This document shows, piece after piece, positions 54,574 to 63,407 of a DNA stretch of 64,000 nt (positions within the stretch are counted from its first letter, which is position 1; each line of letters starts with the position of its first letter). The DNA is taken from the NCBI GenBank assembly GCA_963722815.1, contig CAVROM010000011.1, forward strand, positions 1 through 64,000, written 5' to 3'. The notes beneath the pieces are model-generated. The model was not told the DNA's origin, ran no database searches, and worked only from the letters and a program-made list of their open reading frames with translations. The position numbers and the translations under genes are program-made. Source of the stretch: DASQFQ01 sp963722815. GTDB taxonomy: Bacteria; Actinomycetota; Thermoleophilia; Solirubrobacterales; Solirubrobacteraceae.

Positions 54574-54616
54574 GTGCGGAGAGTACCTGACCCCGGGCAG
54601 CGGGAAGAGCCGTGGC

Positions 54617-55374
54617 ATGCCCAACGCCATCGTCACGGGCGGCAACTCCGGCATCGGCCGGGGCACCGCCCTCGCACTCGCCAAGCGCGGTTTCGACCTC
54701 GGCATCACCTGGCACTCCGACGAGGAGAACCTCGAGCAGGCGGTCGCCGAGCTGGAGGCCGAGGGCGTCCGCGTGGAGACCCGCCGGGCCGACCTCTCCG
54801 AGGTGCCCGGACCCGACGCCGTGATCGACGAGCTCGCCGACGCCCTGGGCGGCCTCGACGCCTACGTCGCCAACGCGGCCGCCGGCCACTCGACCCCGTT
54901 CCTCGAGCTCGGCTTCGAGGAGTGGGAGTGGGTCATCCGCTTCGCGCTCCACGCCCAGTTCCTCACCGCCCAGCGCGCGGCGCGCCGCATGGTCGACCAG
55001 GGCCGCGGCGGCCGCATCGTGTTCGTCACCTCGATCCACGAGCTCGTCCCGCTGGAGACCGCCACCGCGTACACCGCCGCCAAGCACGGCACCGGCGGGC
55101 TGATGAAGGTGATGGCGCTCGAGCTCGCCGAGCACGGCATCACGGTCAACTCCGTGGCGCCCGGCGAGATCGCGACGAAGATGACCGGCAACGAGGACAC
55201 CGACCCGCAGACGGAGCACCGCGACGGGGTGCCGCTGCGCCGGCCGGGCGACGCCAACGAGATCGGCGCCGCCGCGGCCTTCCTCGCCTCATCCGAGGCG
55301 AGCTACATCACCGGCGAGACGCTGGTCGTCGACGGCGGCATGCACTCATGGCCGCGATGGCGAATCAGATGTAG
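54617..55374 (+). CDS. Short-chain dehydrogenase/reductase (frame break near the end)
   Basis: The protein has the NAD(P) loop TGGNSGIGRGTAL, the catalytic Ser and Tyr-Lys in FVTSIHEL and TAYTAAKHGTGGLMK, and VNSVAPGEIATKM. It resembles SDRs annotated as glucose- or 3-oxoacyl-reductases; the substrate is unknown. One base is missing near 55343-55347. Restoring it turns DGGMHSWPRW into DGGMHLMAAMANQM and a TAG at 55374, the usual C terminus. Length is about 252 residues. Confidence 0.85.
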
Positions 55375-55418
55375 TACAACGGCGCCGTTGAGGAGGCCGG
55401 TCCGTGGCGCCGGGCGCG

Positions 55419-55465
55419 ACGAGTGTCACCTCGAGGGCGCATACCGCCCCTGAGGCGACACTCGT
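55419..55465. repeat. Hairpin repeat with GCATACC loop, copy 2
   Basis: Arms of 20 nt, starting ACGAGTGTCACC, pair with 17 Watson-Crick and one wobble pair around GCATACC (55439-55445). The downstream 40 nt also resemble those after copy 1 (GGGCGGT, CCGA, CCCTTCGATGCC). It lies between convergent SDR and thiolase genes. Confidence 0.65.
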
Positions 55466-55512
55466 GGTCGCCGGGCGGTCCGACCCAGCCCTTCGATGCC
55501 GCCGTTCGAGCC

Positions 55513-56682
55513 CTAGACGCGCTGGATGAGGGTCCCGGTGCCGAGGCCGCCGCCGCAGCACATCGTCACCAGCCCGGTCTCCTTGTCGGAGCGCTCGAGC
55601 TCGTGGAGGAGCGTGGTGATCAGCCGCCCGCCGGTCGAGCCGAGCGGGTGGCCGAGCGCCATCGCGCCGCCGTTGACATTGACGCGGTCCATGTCCGGCT
55701 CGAGCTCGCGCTTCCACGCGGCCACGACCGGCGCGAACGCCTCGTTGACCTCGAACAGGTCGATGTCGTCGATCGTCATCCCGTTGCGCTCGAGCAGCTT
55801 CTTCGTCGCCGGGATCGGCCCGGTGAGCATGATCACGGGGTCGACGCCGACCGTCGTCTGGTCGACGATCCTGGCTCGCGGGGTGAGCCCGAGCGCCTTG
55901 GCCTTGTCGGCCGACATCAGCAGCACCGCGGCCGCGCCGTCGGAGATCTGCGACGCGTTGCCGGCCGTGATCTTGCCGTCGGGCTTGAACGCCGGCTTGA
56001 GCTGGGAGAGCGTCTCGAGCGAGGTCTCCGGCCGGATGCCCTGGTCGGTGACGTAGGTGTCGCCGTTGACCTGGAACGGGATCGTCTCGCGCTCGAAGCG
56101 CCCCTCCTCGGTCGCCTGGTGGGCGAGCCGGTGCGAGCGGACGGCGAGCTCGTCGAGCTCGGAGCGGGGGATCTCCCACTGGTCGGCGATCATCTCGGCC
56201 GACAGGCCCTGCGGGATCAGGTTGTACTTCTCCATCAGCTCGGGCGGCCACGGCGAGCCGACCTGGTCGATCCAGTTGAAGCCGACGCCCATCGGGATGT
56301 GGCCCATGTGCTCGACCCCGCCGCCGATGGCGACGTCGTGCACGCCGGAGGCGATCAGCGCCGCGCCGAAGTTGACGGCCTGCTGCGCCGAGCCGCACTG
56401 GCGGTCGACAGTGGTGGCGGGCGTCTCGAACGGCAGCCCGGCCTGCAGCCAGGCGTTGCGCCCGACGTTGAACATCTGCTCGCCGTACTGCTGCACGCAG
56501 CCGCAGATGACGTCCTCGACCTCGGCGGCGTCGATCCCCGCCCGCTCGATGACCTCGGAATAGCACTTGCCCAGCAGCTCGTTGGGGTGCGTGTCCTTGT
56601 AGTAGCCCTTCTCGCGGTGGCCGCGCCCGATGGGCGTGCGAACCGCCTCGACGATGACGACGTCGCGACCGGTGAATGTCAT
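55513..56682 (-). CDS. Acetyl-CoA acyltransferase (thiolase)
   Basis: The 389-residue thiolase has the nucleophile Cys in TVDRQCGSAQQAVN (about residue 90), the VNEAFAPV block, His in GGAMALGHPLGSTGGR and the second Cys in CCGGGLGTGTL. It cleaves 3-ketoacyl-CoA in fatty-acid or sterol breakdown. ATG 56682 is 7 nt from its -10. The divergent 3-hydroxyacyl-CoA dehydrogenase supplies the preceding step. Confidence 0.92.
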   Translation of the reverse strand: MTFTGRDVVIVEAVRTPIGRGHREKGYYKDTHPNELLGKCYSEVIERAGIDAAEVEDVICGCVQQYGEQMFNVGRNAWLQAGLPFETPATTVDRQCGSAQQAVNFGAALIASGVHDVAIGGGVEHMGHIPMGVGFNWIDQVGSPWPPELMEKYNLIPQGLSAEMIADQWEIPRSELDELAVRSHRLAHQATEEGRFERETIPFQVNGDTYVTDQGIRPETSLETLSQLKPAFKPDGKITAGNASQISDGAAAVLLMSADKAKALGLTPRARIVDQTTVGVDPVIMLTGPIPATKKLLERNGMTIDDIDLFEVNEAFAPVVAAWKRELEPDMDRVNVNGGAMALGHPLGSTGGRLITTLLHELERSDKETGLVTMCCGGGLGTGTLIQRV

Positions 56683-56688
56683 GCCGAC

Positions 56689-56695
56689 TAGTCTA
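56689..56695. promoter_or_regulatory. Symmetric -10 heptamer TAGTCTA serving both directions
   Basis: TAGTCT on the + strand lies 10 nt before TTG 56705 of the dehydrogenase. TAGACT on the minus strand lies 7 nt before ATG 56682 of the thiolase. The two hexamers overlap by five bases. Confidence 0.6.
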
Positions 56696-56704
56696 CGCCC
56701 GACG

Positions 56705-57507
56705 TTGACTGGCGAGTCAGCCAATACCCAGCGCCCGCTCCCCGAGCGGCTCGGCATCGTCGGGAGCGGCACGATCGCGCGTGGCCTCGCTGCCCTCGCG
56801 GCCCGTCACGGGCCGGTGACCCTGTGCGCCCGCTCCGAGGCCAGCGCGGCGACGACGCGGGACTACCTCGACGCCGACGCGGTCGAGGTCGACGTGCGAC
56901 CGCGCGGCGCTCGCGCAGGCCACCTACGTGGTCGAGGCGATCGTCGAGGAGCACGCCGCGAAGACCGCGCTGTTCGCCGAGCTGGCCGAGATCCTGGACG
57001 CGGACGCGATCCTCGCCACCACCACCTCGTCGCTGTCAGCCGAGCAGCTCGGCGCCGAGAGCGGCCGCCCCGAGCGCTTCGCCGCCCTCCACGTCTTCAA
57101 CCCGGTGACCAAGATGGCGCTGGTCGAGCTCGCGTTCCCCCCGCAGGCCGGCGAGGACACGAGGGCCCGCTCGCACGCGCTGTGCGCCGCCCTCGGCAAG
57201 ACCGCCGTCGACGTCTCCGACACGCCCGGCTTCGTGGTCAACCGCCTGCTGTTCCCCTACCTCTTCGACGCCGTCGAGCTGCTCGAGCGCACCGGCATGG
57301 AGCCGAAGGCGGTCGACACCTGCATGAAGCTCGGCGCCGGGCACCCGCTCGGGCCGCTGGCGCTGCTCGACCTCGTCGGGCCTCGACGTGTCGAAGGCGA
57401 TCGGCGAGACGATCGGCGCGCGCATCCCCGCCACCGTCGAGCAACTCATCGCCGAAGGCGCCTTGGGCCGCAAGACCGGCCGCGGGTTCCACACCTACGA
57501 AACCTGA
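56705..57507 (+). CDS. 3-hydroxyacyl-CoA dehydrogenase (two frame breaks)
   Basis: The N-terminal NAD loop is LGIVGSGTIARGLAAL, followed after an extra base near 56893 by YVVEAIVEEHAAKTALFAEL, TTTSSLSAEQLG, RFAALHVFNPVTKMALVEL (catalytic His) and DTPGFVVNRLLFPYLFDAVE. A second extra base in GGG 57378-57380 precedes the C-terminal LDVSKAIGETIGARIPATVE and KTGRGFHTYET. It oxidises 3-hydroxyacyl-CoA. The start is TTG 56705. Its length of about 267 residues is slightly short but complete. Confidence 0.85.
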
Positions 57508-57806
57508 AGCAATCTTTTAGCGACCGTTGAAGTCGGAGGTGGAGACTGCCGCTTGCGACGAACTGACCCTCATCGCAACCCCTCCTCCAGAAACACTTCG
57601 CGGCCGGCTCGCTCCCCTGAGCCGGCCGCGTTGTGTCTCTCGGTAGATCCTCCCCAGGATCTCCCTCTCTCCTCCTCAACCGCCGGAGCGGTCCAGGCGG
57701 GTTGCGTGGAACGTAGCGCCCCCGACGCGCTTGTGCAATACCGCACGGAGTTTCGATTCGAAACCTGGGGCGGGTGGGACTGATTCCCCAACTTCTGATG
57801 AGCGTG
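57508..57806. other. Convergent intergenic region with several hairpins
   Basis: No gene is visible in these 299 bp between two convergent 3' ends. Besides the main terminator (57599-57630) there are AGATCCT-CCCC-AGGATCT (57645-57662), ACCGC-CGGA-GCGGT (57679-57692) and an odd-length palindrome GTTTCGA-T-TCGAAAC (57750-57764). A structured RNA cannot be excluded. Confidence 0.5.
57599..57630. terminator. Strong 12-bp hairpin terminator
   Basis: CGCGGCCGGCTC and GAGCCGGCCGCG pair perfectly around an 8-nt loop, followed by TTGTGTCTCT. It can serve the dehydrogenase gene and, from the other side, the CBS gene. Confidence 0.7.
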
Positions 57807-59100
57807 CTACGCCACGCGGCGCTCGCGGATCCGCACTGCCTCGATGCGGTTCTCGCGCACGGACTCGACGCGGATCGAGTAGCCGTTGGAGCTGACGGTG
57901 TCGCCGCGCTTCGGTAGCCGGCCGAGCTCGCCGAACACGTAGCCGCCGATGGAGTTGTAGGCGTCGGTGTCGGCCGGCAGCTCGAGCCCGTAATCGAGGA
58001 GGTCGGAGATCGCGACGTGGCCGCGCACGAACCAGTCGCCGTTGGCGAGCTTGCGGACCGCGCCGCCGAGCGGGTCGGTCTCGTCGTCGATCTCGCCGAC
58101 GACCTCCTCGATGATGTCCTCGACGGTCACGATCCCGGCGGTGCGGCCGTACTCGTCGATCACCACCGCAAGCGACGAGCGTTGTCGCTGGAGGTCGGCG
58201 AGCAGGTCGTCGAGCGGTTTGGTCTCCGGCACGATCGGCGCCTCGCGGACGAGCTCCTCGATGGTCGCCTCGGCGCCCTCGGCGAGCAGCTTCTGGGCGA
58301 GCGCGTTGGCGTGCACGATGCCCTTCACGCGATCCTCGTTGTGGTCCTCGGTGACCACCAGGCGCGTGTGGCCGGACGAGACGCAGCGGCGCAGCGCGAG
58401 CTCGACGGGGTCGGAGACGTCGACGGTGACCACCGCGGGCGCGGGCGTCATCACCTGGCGCGCCTGCTGCTCGTGCAGGTGGAAGACGCCGGTCAGCATC
58501 CCCGCCTCGCCGGGATCGAGCTGGCCGCCGGTCATCGACTGCTGGATCAGCATCTTGATCTCCTCCGGCGTCTCCCCCTCGTCGAAGTTGTCGGTGCGGA
58601 TCCCGAGCAGCCGCAGGATCCCGTTCGACGCCGCGTTGAGCAGCGCGATGAACGGGCGGAAGACGCGCGTGAAGACGATCAGCGGGCGCGCGACGAGCCG
58701 CGCGATCGGCTCGGACTTCTGGATCGCGTAGATCTTCGGGACCTGCTCGCCGATCGTGATGTGCAGCGAGGTCGTCAGCAGGTAGGCGATGAAGAGCGAC
58801 AGCGCGAGCGAGACGCCGTGCGACAGGTTGCCGAACACCGGCTCCACGAGGTTGGCGACCGCGGGCTCGCCGAGGAAGCCGATGCCCAGCGAGGTCAGCG
58901 TGATCCCGAGCTGGCACGACGACAGGTAGCGCGAGAGGTCGTCGACGATCGTGATGGCGGCGCGGGCGCCGCGCTTGCCCTCCTTGGGCCTCGGCCTCGA
59001 GCGTGCCGCGCCGCGAGCGCACGTACGCGAACTCGGCCGCGACGAAGAACCCGTTCAGCAGCACGAGCACGAAGACTGCGAGGAGCAGCAGGATGCTCAT
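57807..59100 (-). CDS. CNNM/hemolysin-C-like CBS-domain membrane protein (one frame break)
   Basis: An N-terminal DUF21 membrane domain (MSILLLLAVFVLVLLNGFFV, AAEFAYVRSRRGTLEA; then LSLFIAYLLTTSLHITIGEQ with VPKIYAIQKS) is followed by a CBS pair (RQVMTPAPAVVTVDVSDPVE; IVPETKPLDDLLADLQRQRS with VEDIIEEVVGEI) and a CorC_HlyC domain. These proteins are linked to Mg2+/Co2+ efflux. An extra base in GGG 58986-58988 breaks the DUF21 part; removing it gives EAKEGKRGARAAI. Total length of about 431 residues is usual. Confidence 0.85.
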
Positions 59101-59174
59101 GCGGGGCCGCGCCTCGAGGGCGCGGCGTTACTTCGAGGAGGGCCGTCGTCGTTCATCAAGGCGACGGGGCCATG

Positions 59175-59417
59175 CTACCCGACCCCGAGGCCGTCAATCC
59201 CCGCGGCGAGGTCGTGGTCGGCCTGCGTGACCTTGCCCTCGGAGTGGGTCGAGAGCGTGAGCCGCACCTTGTTCCAGCCGTGGATGAGGATGTCCGGGTG
59301 GTGGTTGGCGCCCTCCGCCATCTCCCCCACCTGGTTGACGAACGCCATCGCGGCGGCGAAGTCCTTGAGCTCGAAGTCGCGGACGATCGCGTCGCCCTCC
59401 TCCCGCCAGTCGCTCAT
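59175..59417 (-). CDS. Pterin-4a-carbinolamine dehydratase
   Basis: The 80-residue protein contains NHHPDILIHGWNKVRLTLS and a distal Asp in TQADHDLA, the PCD signature (HH-P-x5-W...D). The family dehydrates 4a-hydroxy-tetrahydrobiopterin; in bacteria without a phenylalanine hydroxylase it may assist molybdopterin enzymes. The start ATG 59417 has GAGGAG 6 nt upstream, one of few clear ribosome sites here. That site overlaps the start of the divergent binding-protein gene. Confidence 0.85.
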   Translation of the reverse strand: MSDWREEGDAIVRDFELKDFAAAMAFVNQVGEMAEGANHHPDILIHGWNKVRLTLSTHSEGKVTQADHDLAAGIDGLGVG

Positions 59418-59422
59418 ATCCT
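59417..59422 (+). promoter_or_regulatory. -10 hexamer TATCCT for the binding-protein gene
   Basis: Seven nt before GTG 59430. It overlaps the start codon of the divergent dehydratase. Confidence 0.5.
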
Positions 59423-59429
59423 GCTCCTC

Positions 59430-60323
59430 GTGCGCATCGTCTCCCTGGTCCCGTCGGCGACCGAGATGCTGTTCGCGCTCGGCCTCGGCGACGAGGTTAC
59501 CGCCGTCACCCACGAGTGCGACCACCCCGCCGAGGCGCTCGACCGGCCCAAGGTCACCCGCGACCTGATCGGGCCCGGGCTCGAGCCGGCCGAGATCGAC
59601 CGCGCCGTGCGCGAGCTGACCGAGCAGGGCAAGGCGATCTACGCGCTCGACGAGCAGCGGCTGCGCGAGCTGCGGCCCGACCTGATCGTCACGCAGGCGC
59701 TGTGCGCGGTCTGCGCGGTCTCCTACGACGACGTCGTCGCGGTCGCGCAGCGGATCGAGCCCGAGCCGAAGGTGGTCTCGCTCGACCCGCACACGCTCGG
59801 CGAGGTGCTGGGCGACGTGCGCACGCTCGCTCAGGCGGCGCGACGCGAAGGACGCGGGCGTCGACCTCGATCCAGGCCGCCGCCGCGCGCATCGACAAGG
59901 TGCGCGCTCGCGGTGCGCGGGCAGCCGCCGGTGCGCGTCGCCGCGATCGAGTGGCTCGACCCGGTCTTCGTCGCCGGCCACTGGACGCCTCAGCTGATCG
60001 AGTACGCCGGCGGCGTCGACGTCCTCGGCCTGCCCGGCGAGCACTCCGAGGTCCGCAGCTGGGAGGAGATCGCCGCCGCCCGGCCCGAGGTCGTCGTGGT
60101 GATGCCGTGCGGCTACGACGCCGAGCGCGCGCTCGAGGAGGCGCGCGCCTTCCAGGCCGAGCTGGCGGCGCTGGGCGCCCGGCGGATCGTCGCGGTCGAC
60201 GCCGCCGCCTACTTCTCCCGCCCCGGCCCGCGGCTCGTCGACGGGCTCGAGCTGATGGCGCACATCCTGCATCCCGACCGCGTGCCCGAGGCGCCGGCCG
60301 CGGTGCTCGAGGTGGCGGTCTAG
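59430..60323 (+). CDS. Cobalamin/haem-type substrate-binding protein (three frame breaks)
   Basis: RIVSLVPSATEMLFALGLGD is the standard start of BtuF/FepB-like periplasmic-binding domains (PF01497), followed by IYALDEQRLRELRPDLIVTQ and the C-terminal VRVAAIEWLDPVFVAGHWTP, MIEYAGG-type and PEVVVVMPCGYDAERAL. It lacks a signal peptide, as do the cytoplasmic cobalamin-binding-like members. Three extra bases between about 59842 and 59905 garble the central helix; the frame is restored afterwards. Its TAG overlaps the stop of the rhomboid gene in CTAG. Confidence 0.8.
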   Translation: MRIVSLVPSATEMLFALGLGDEVTAVTHECDHPAEALDRPKVTRDLIGPGLEPAEIDRAVRELTEQGKAIYALDEQRLRELRPDLIVTQALCAVCAVSYDDVVAVAQRIEPEPKVVSLDPHTLGEVLGDVRTLAQAARREGRGRRPRSRPPPRASTRCALAVRGQPPVRVAAIEWLDPVFVAGHWTPQLIEYAGGVDVLGLPGEHSEVRSWEEIAAARPEVVVVMPCGYDAERALEEARAFQAELAALGARRIVAVDAAAYFSRPGPRLVDGLELMAHILHPDRVPEAPAAVLEVAV

Positions 60324-61137
60324 ACGAGCCCGACCTTCTGGCGCGCCTCGTAGTACGTGGCGACGAGGGCGATCCCGCCGATCACCACGCAGGCGAGGAT
60401 CGGCAGCACCACCGACATGCGCCGCTCGCTCGCGCGGGTGATGATCCAGCCTGAGAGGACGCCGCCGGCGAGGCCGAAGATGTGGCCGCCGATCGAGACG
60501 TTGAGGCCCGGGAACAGGAACGGGAACAGCAGGTTGATGAGGATCGTCGGCCCGAGCCCGGACTCCATCGGGTTGATCCCGCGCGCGTGCAGGAAGACGA
60601 CGCCCGCGCCCATCAGCCCGAACACGGCGCCGGACGCGCCGACGGTGTAGCTGTTCGGGCTCGAGAGCAGGATCGCGCCGAACGCGCCGGTCAGCAGCGA
60701 GGTGAAGTAGATCGCGCCGAAGCGCAGCTTGCCGAGGTGCGGCTCGAGCATCTGCCCGAGGATCCACAGCAGGTACATGTTGAAGCCGATGTGGAGGAAG
60801 CCGAACGTGCCCTGCGCGTGCAGGAAGCCGCCGGTGAACGGCCCGCCAGATCGTCGCCGTCGGCGACCGGTCCGGCGGCCAGCACGAGGTCGAAGTAGCC
60901 GTTGCCGCCGCTGCGCGAGCCGAGGAACAGCACGACGTTGATCCCGATCAGCACGTAGGTCAGGACCGGCGCGCCGTACATCGTCGACATCGTCCGCACC
61001 TGCGTCTTCTCGCGCGAGCACTCCGGGCAGCGCATGCCGACCGGGGTCGGCGTCATGCAGTCGGGACAGATGGGCCGCCCGCAGTTCGAGCACGAGACGC
61101 CCGTCTCGCGGTCCGGGTGGCGGTAGCAGGTGGCCAT
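60320..61137 (-). CDS. Rhomboid protease with N-terminal B-box zinc finger (frame break)
   Basis: The N terminus MATCYRHPDRETGVSCSNCG and CPDCMTPTPVGMRCPEC is a B-box-like zinc finger. Six membrane segments follow, with the catalytic Ser in VGASGAVFGLMGAG and His in SIGGHIFGLAGG. It cleaves membrane proteins within the bilayer. A frame change near 60845-60860, between LVLAAGPVADGDD and FTGGFLHAQGTFGFLH, interrupts the first loop. The start ATG 61137 has a TAGCGT -10 12 nt upstream. Confidence 0.85.
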
Positions 61138-61149
61138 GCGGGGCGCGCG

Positions 61150-61155
61150 ACGCTA
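61150..61155 (-). promoter_or_regulatory. -10 hexamer TAGCGT for the rhomboid gene
   Basis: It lies 12 nt before ATG 61137, in the 26-bp gap after the anti-sigma factor stop. Confidence 0.35.
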
Positions 61156-61163
61156 GCAGTCCC

Positions 61164-61873
61164 CTAGACGCTTGCCGTGAGCAGGAGCTTTCCGGTCGGT
61201 GTCCGCGAGCCGCCGCTCGGCTCGTCGGTGACCATCACGCGCTTGACGCCGTCGAGCGAGGGGACGTCGGCGGTCGCGGAGCCGTCGTTGCTGGTGGTGA
61301 AGAGGACGTTGGTCGGCTCGGGCGTCTTGCCGCCCTTGTCGAGCCACACCTGGTAGACGCGGCCGTTCGGCGGATCGGGGAGGTGGCTCGCGACGAGCCG
61401 GCCCTGGCCGTCCTCCACCTCGAGCGTCGCCTGGCCGCCGGACTGCACCTGGGCGGCGATCTTCTCCGGGCCGCCGCTCTGCAGCGCCTGGGAGCCGACG
61501 AAGCCGATCGCGAGCGCGGCGAGGCCCAGCGCGAGCGCCGGGCGCCAGCGACAGCCCGCCGAACCACGAGCGGCGCTCGGAGCGGCGCCGGCGCGGGCGG
61601 TCGGACTCCGGGCCGGCGGCCTGCAGCAGCTCGGCCTCGCCCTCGACGACGGCCATGATGCGGCTCCTTCAGCGCCGGCGGGGGCGCGTGCGGCGCGGCC
61701 GACGCGGGCAGCGCGTCGACGGCGACCTGCAGGCCGGCGGCGTCCTCGCGGCAGACCGCGCACTCGTCGAGGTGCCGCTTGAAGCCGGCGGCCTCGTCCT
61801 CGGGCAGCGCGCCCAGCAGCCAGGCGCCGATCGAGTCGGCCCACTGCTCGTGATCGCGTGCGGGCATGGTCAT
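61164..61873 (-). CDS. RskA-like anti-sigma factor (two frame breaks)
   Basis: The N-terminal zinc anti-sigma motif is HLDECAVCRED (HxxxCxxC, residues about 34-44). One membrane helix (LALGLAALAIGFVGSQAL) and an RskA C-terminal domain (QATLEVEDGQGRLVASHLPD, RVYQVWLDKGGKTPEPTNVL, LDGVKRVMVTDEPSGGS) follow. Extra C bases near 61666 and 61550 break the linker. It holds the adjacent ECF sigma factor at the membrane until cleaved. Its ATG overlaps the sigma stop (ATGA). Confidence 0.85.
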
Positions 61874-62454
61874 GTCGACGGCATCTCCAGCGTGCGCAGC
61901 TGGTTGCGGAGCTTCTCGAGCCCGAGCCGCATCCGCCCCTTCACGGTGCCGACCGGCGCCTCGAGGATGTCCGCGATCTCGGTGTGCGTGAAGCCGCCGA
62001 AGTAGGCGAGCTCGATCACGTGGGACTGATCGGCGGGCAGCGTGTCCATCGCCGAGCGGATGCTGGCAGCCTCTTCGCGGCGCGCGACCTCGTTGTCGGT
62101 GCGCTCGCCCGACTCGAGGCGCTCCTCGAGCCCCTCGTCACTGGCGCGGCGCTTGTCGTGCACCGACGAGCGGCGGAGCTGGTCGATCGCGCGGTGGTGG
62201 ACGATCCCGAGCACCCACGTGCGGACCGAGCCGCGAGCGCGCTCGTAGCGGGCGCCGGAGCGCCAGATCGAGAGGAAGGCCTCCTGCACGACGTCCTCGG
62301 CGACGTTGCCGCGGCCGACCATCCGGTAGGCGAGCGAGAAGGCGGCGCCGGAGTGGCGGTCATAGACCAGCTCGAACGCGCGCGGGTCGCCGCGCTGGAC
62401 CAGCTGCATGAGGTCCTCGTCGGCGAGCGAGCGGAGGTCTGTCGATCCGGGCAT
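61870..62454 (-). CDS. ECF sigma factor, SigK-like
   Basis: The 194-residue protein has region 2 (FELVYDRHSGAAFSLAYRMV, EDVVQEAFLSIWRSGARYER, VRTWVLGIVHHRAIDQLRR) and region 4 (LPADQSHVIELAYFGGFTHT, EIADILEAPVGTVKGRMRLG). The downstream, overlapping gene is an RskA-type anti-sigma factor, so it is a membrane-regulated envelope or redox sigma factor. Confidence 0.9.
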   Translation of the reverse strand: MPGSTDLRSLADEDLMQLVQRGDPRAFELVYDRHSGAAFSLAYRMVGRGNVAEDVVQEAFLSIWRSGARYERARGSVRTWVLGIVHHRAIDQLRRSSVHDKRRASDEGLEERLESGERTDNEVARREEAASIRSAMDTLPADQSHVIELAYFGGFTHTEIADILEAPVGTVKGRMRLGLEKLRNQLRTLEMPST

Positions 62455-62490
62455 GTCGTTGAGGTCCTACGCCCGGGGACTCTGCGCGGA

Positions 62491-62853
62491 TCAGTGCAGG
62501 TCGTCGAGCAGCTTCCGCGCCTCGCGCCCGCCGTCGCGCAACGTGCGGAAGGCGAGCTCGGCGACGTTGCTGGACTGGGCGCGCCGGCGGTGGCGGTTGC
62601 GCTGCGTGCGGAGCACGATCAGGCCGACGGCGGCGGCCGAGCCGACCACCGCGGCGGCGGCAGGGCGGCCGAGGCGGACCCAGTTCTTGGGGTCGCTGAG
62701 CGTCGCGAGCTCCCACGACTCGAGCTCGTCGGCGGCCAGGTCGACCAGCGATCCGAGCGTCGTCTCGAGCCGCGCCTTCAGCTCGGCGGGCGGCTCCACC
62801 GGCGCGAGCGCCTGGCGCAGCATGGTCTCGATGTCGATCGCGCGCTCGCTCAT
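62491..62853 (-). CDS. Small membrane protein, putative anti-sigma partner
   Basis: The 120-residue protein has an N-terminal helical part (IETMLRQALAPVEPPAELKA), one membrane helix (AAAAVVGSAAAVGLIVL) followed by a basic patch RTQRNRHRRR, and a C-terminal tail. It lacks the HxxxCxxC zinc motif. It starts 4 nt after the stop of an ECF sigma gene, the normal place for an anti-sigma factor. I infer that role from position only. Confidence 0.55.
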   Translation of the reverse strand: MSERAIDIETMLRQALAPVEPPAELKARLETTLGSLVDLAADELESWELATLSDPKNWVRLGRPAAAAVVGSAAAVGLIVLRTQRNRHRRRAQSSNVAELAFRTLRDGGREARKLLDDLH

Positions 62854-62857
62854 CCGC

Positions 62858-63394
62858 TCACCCGGTGGGTCCTTCGGCCTTCTGCACCAGCTCCTCCAGC
62901 TGCTTGATGGCTCGGTGCAGCAACACCTTGGTGGCGCCGTCGGTGCGGCCCAGCGCCCGCGCGATCTCGCGGTTGTCCATCCCGAGCGCGAAGCGCATGA
63001 TCAGCGCCTCGCGGCGGTCGTCCGGCAGGTCCTGGACACAGTCGAGGATTCGCTTCAGGTCGTCGCGGTCCTCGACCAGCGCCTCGGTGGTGTGGGTGGC
63101 CGAGATCGTGCTGGCGTCGTCGATCGGCGTCTGCGGCTTGCGCGAGCGGTCGCGGTAGTAGTTGGCCGCCAGGTTGTGGGCGATCCGGATCAGCCACGGC
63201 CGCAGCGGCCGCCCCTCCGACTCGCGCTGCGCGCGCTCGAAGTGCCGGTAGGCCTGCAGGAACGTCTGCTCCGTGAGGTCCTCGGCGTCGTGGTGGTTGC
63301 CCACCCGGTAGTACGAGTACGAGTAGACGTCGCGCAGGTGCGCCTTGTAGAGGGCGGAGAACTCCTCGTCGAGGCGGGCCTTGTCCGGCGACAT
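62858..63394 (-). CDS. ECF sigma factor
   Basis: The 178-residue protein has region 2 (FSALYKAHLRDVYSYSYYRV, EDLTEQTFLQAYRHFERAQ, RPWLIRIAHNLAANYYRDRS) and region 4 (LPDDRREALIMRFALGMDNR, EIARALGRTDGATKVLLHRA). It heads a two-gene unit with the membrane protein and stands just upstream of the second sigma/anti-sigma pair. Confidence 0.9.
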   Translation of the reverse strand: MSPDKARLDEEFSALYKAHLRDVYSYSYYRVGNHHDAEDLTEQTFLQAYRHFERAQRESEGRPLRPWLIRIAHNLAANYYRDRSRKPQTPIDDASTISATHTTEALVEDRDDLKRILDCVQDLPDDRREALIMRFALGMDNREIARALGRTDGATKVLLHRAIKQLEELVQKAEGPTG

Positions 63395-63401
63395 GCATCG
63401 C

Positions 63402-63407
63402 AGGCTA
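63402..63407 (-). promoter_or_regulatory. -10 hexamer TAGCCT for the ECF sigma gene
   Basis: It contains the gpsA TAG stop and lies 7 nt before ATG 63394. Confidence 0.45.
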
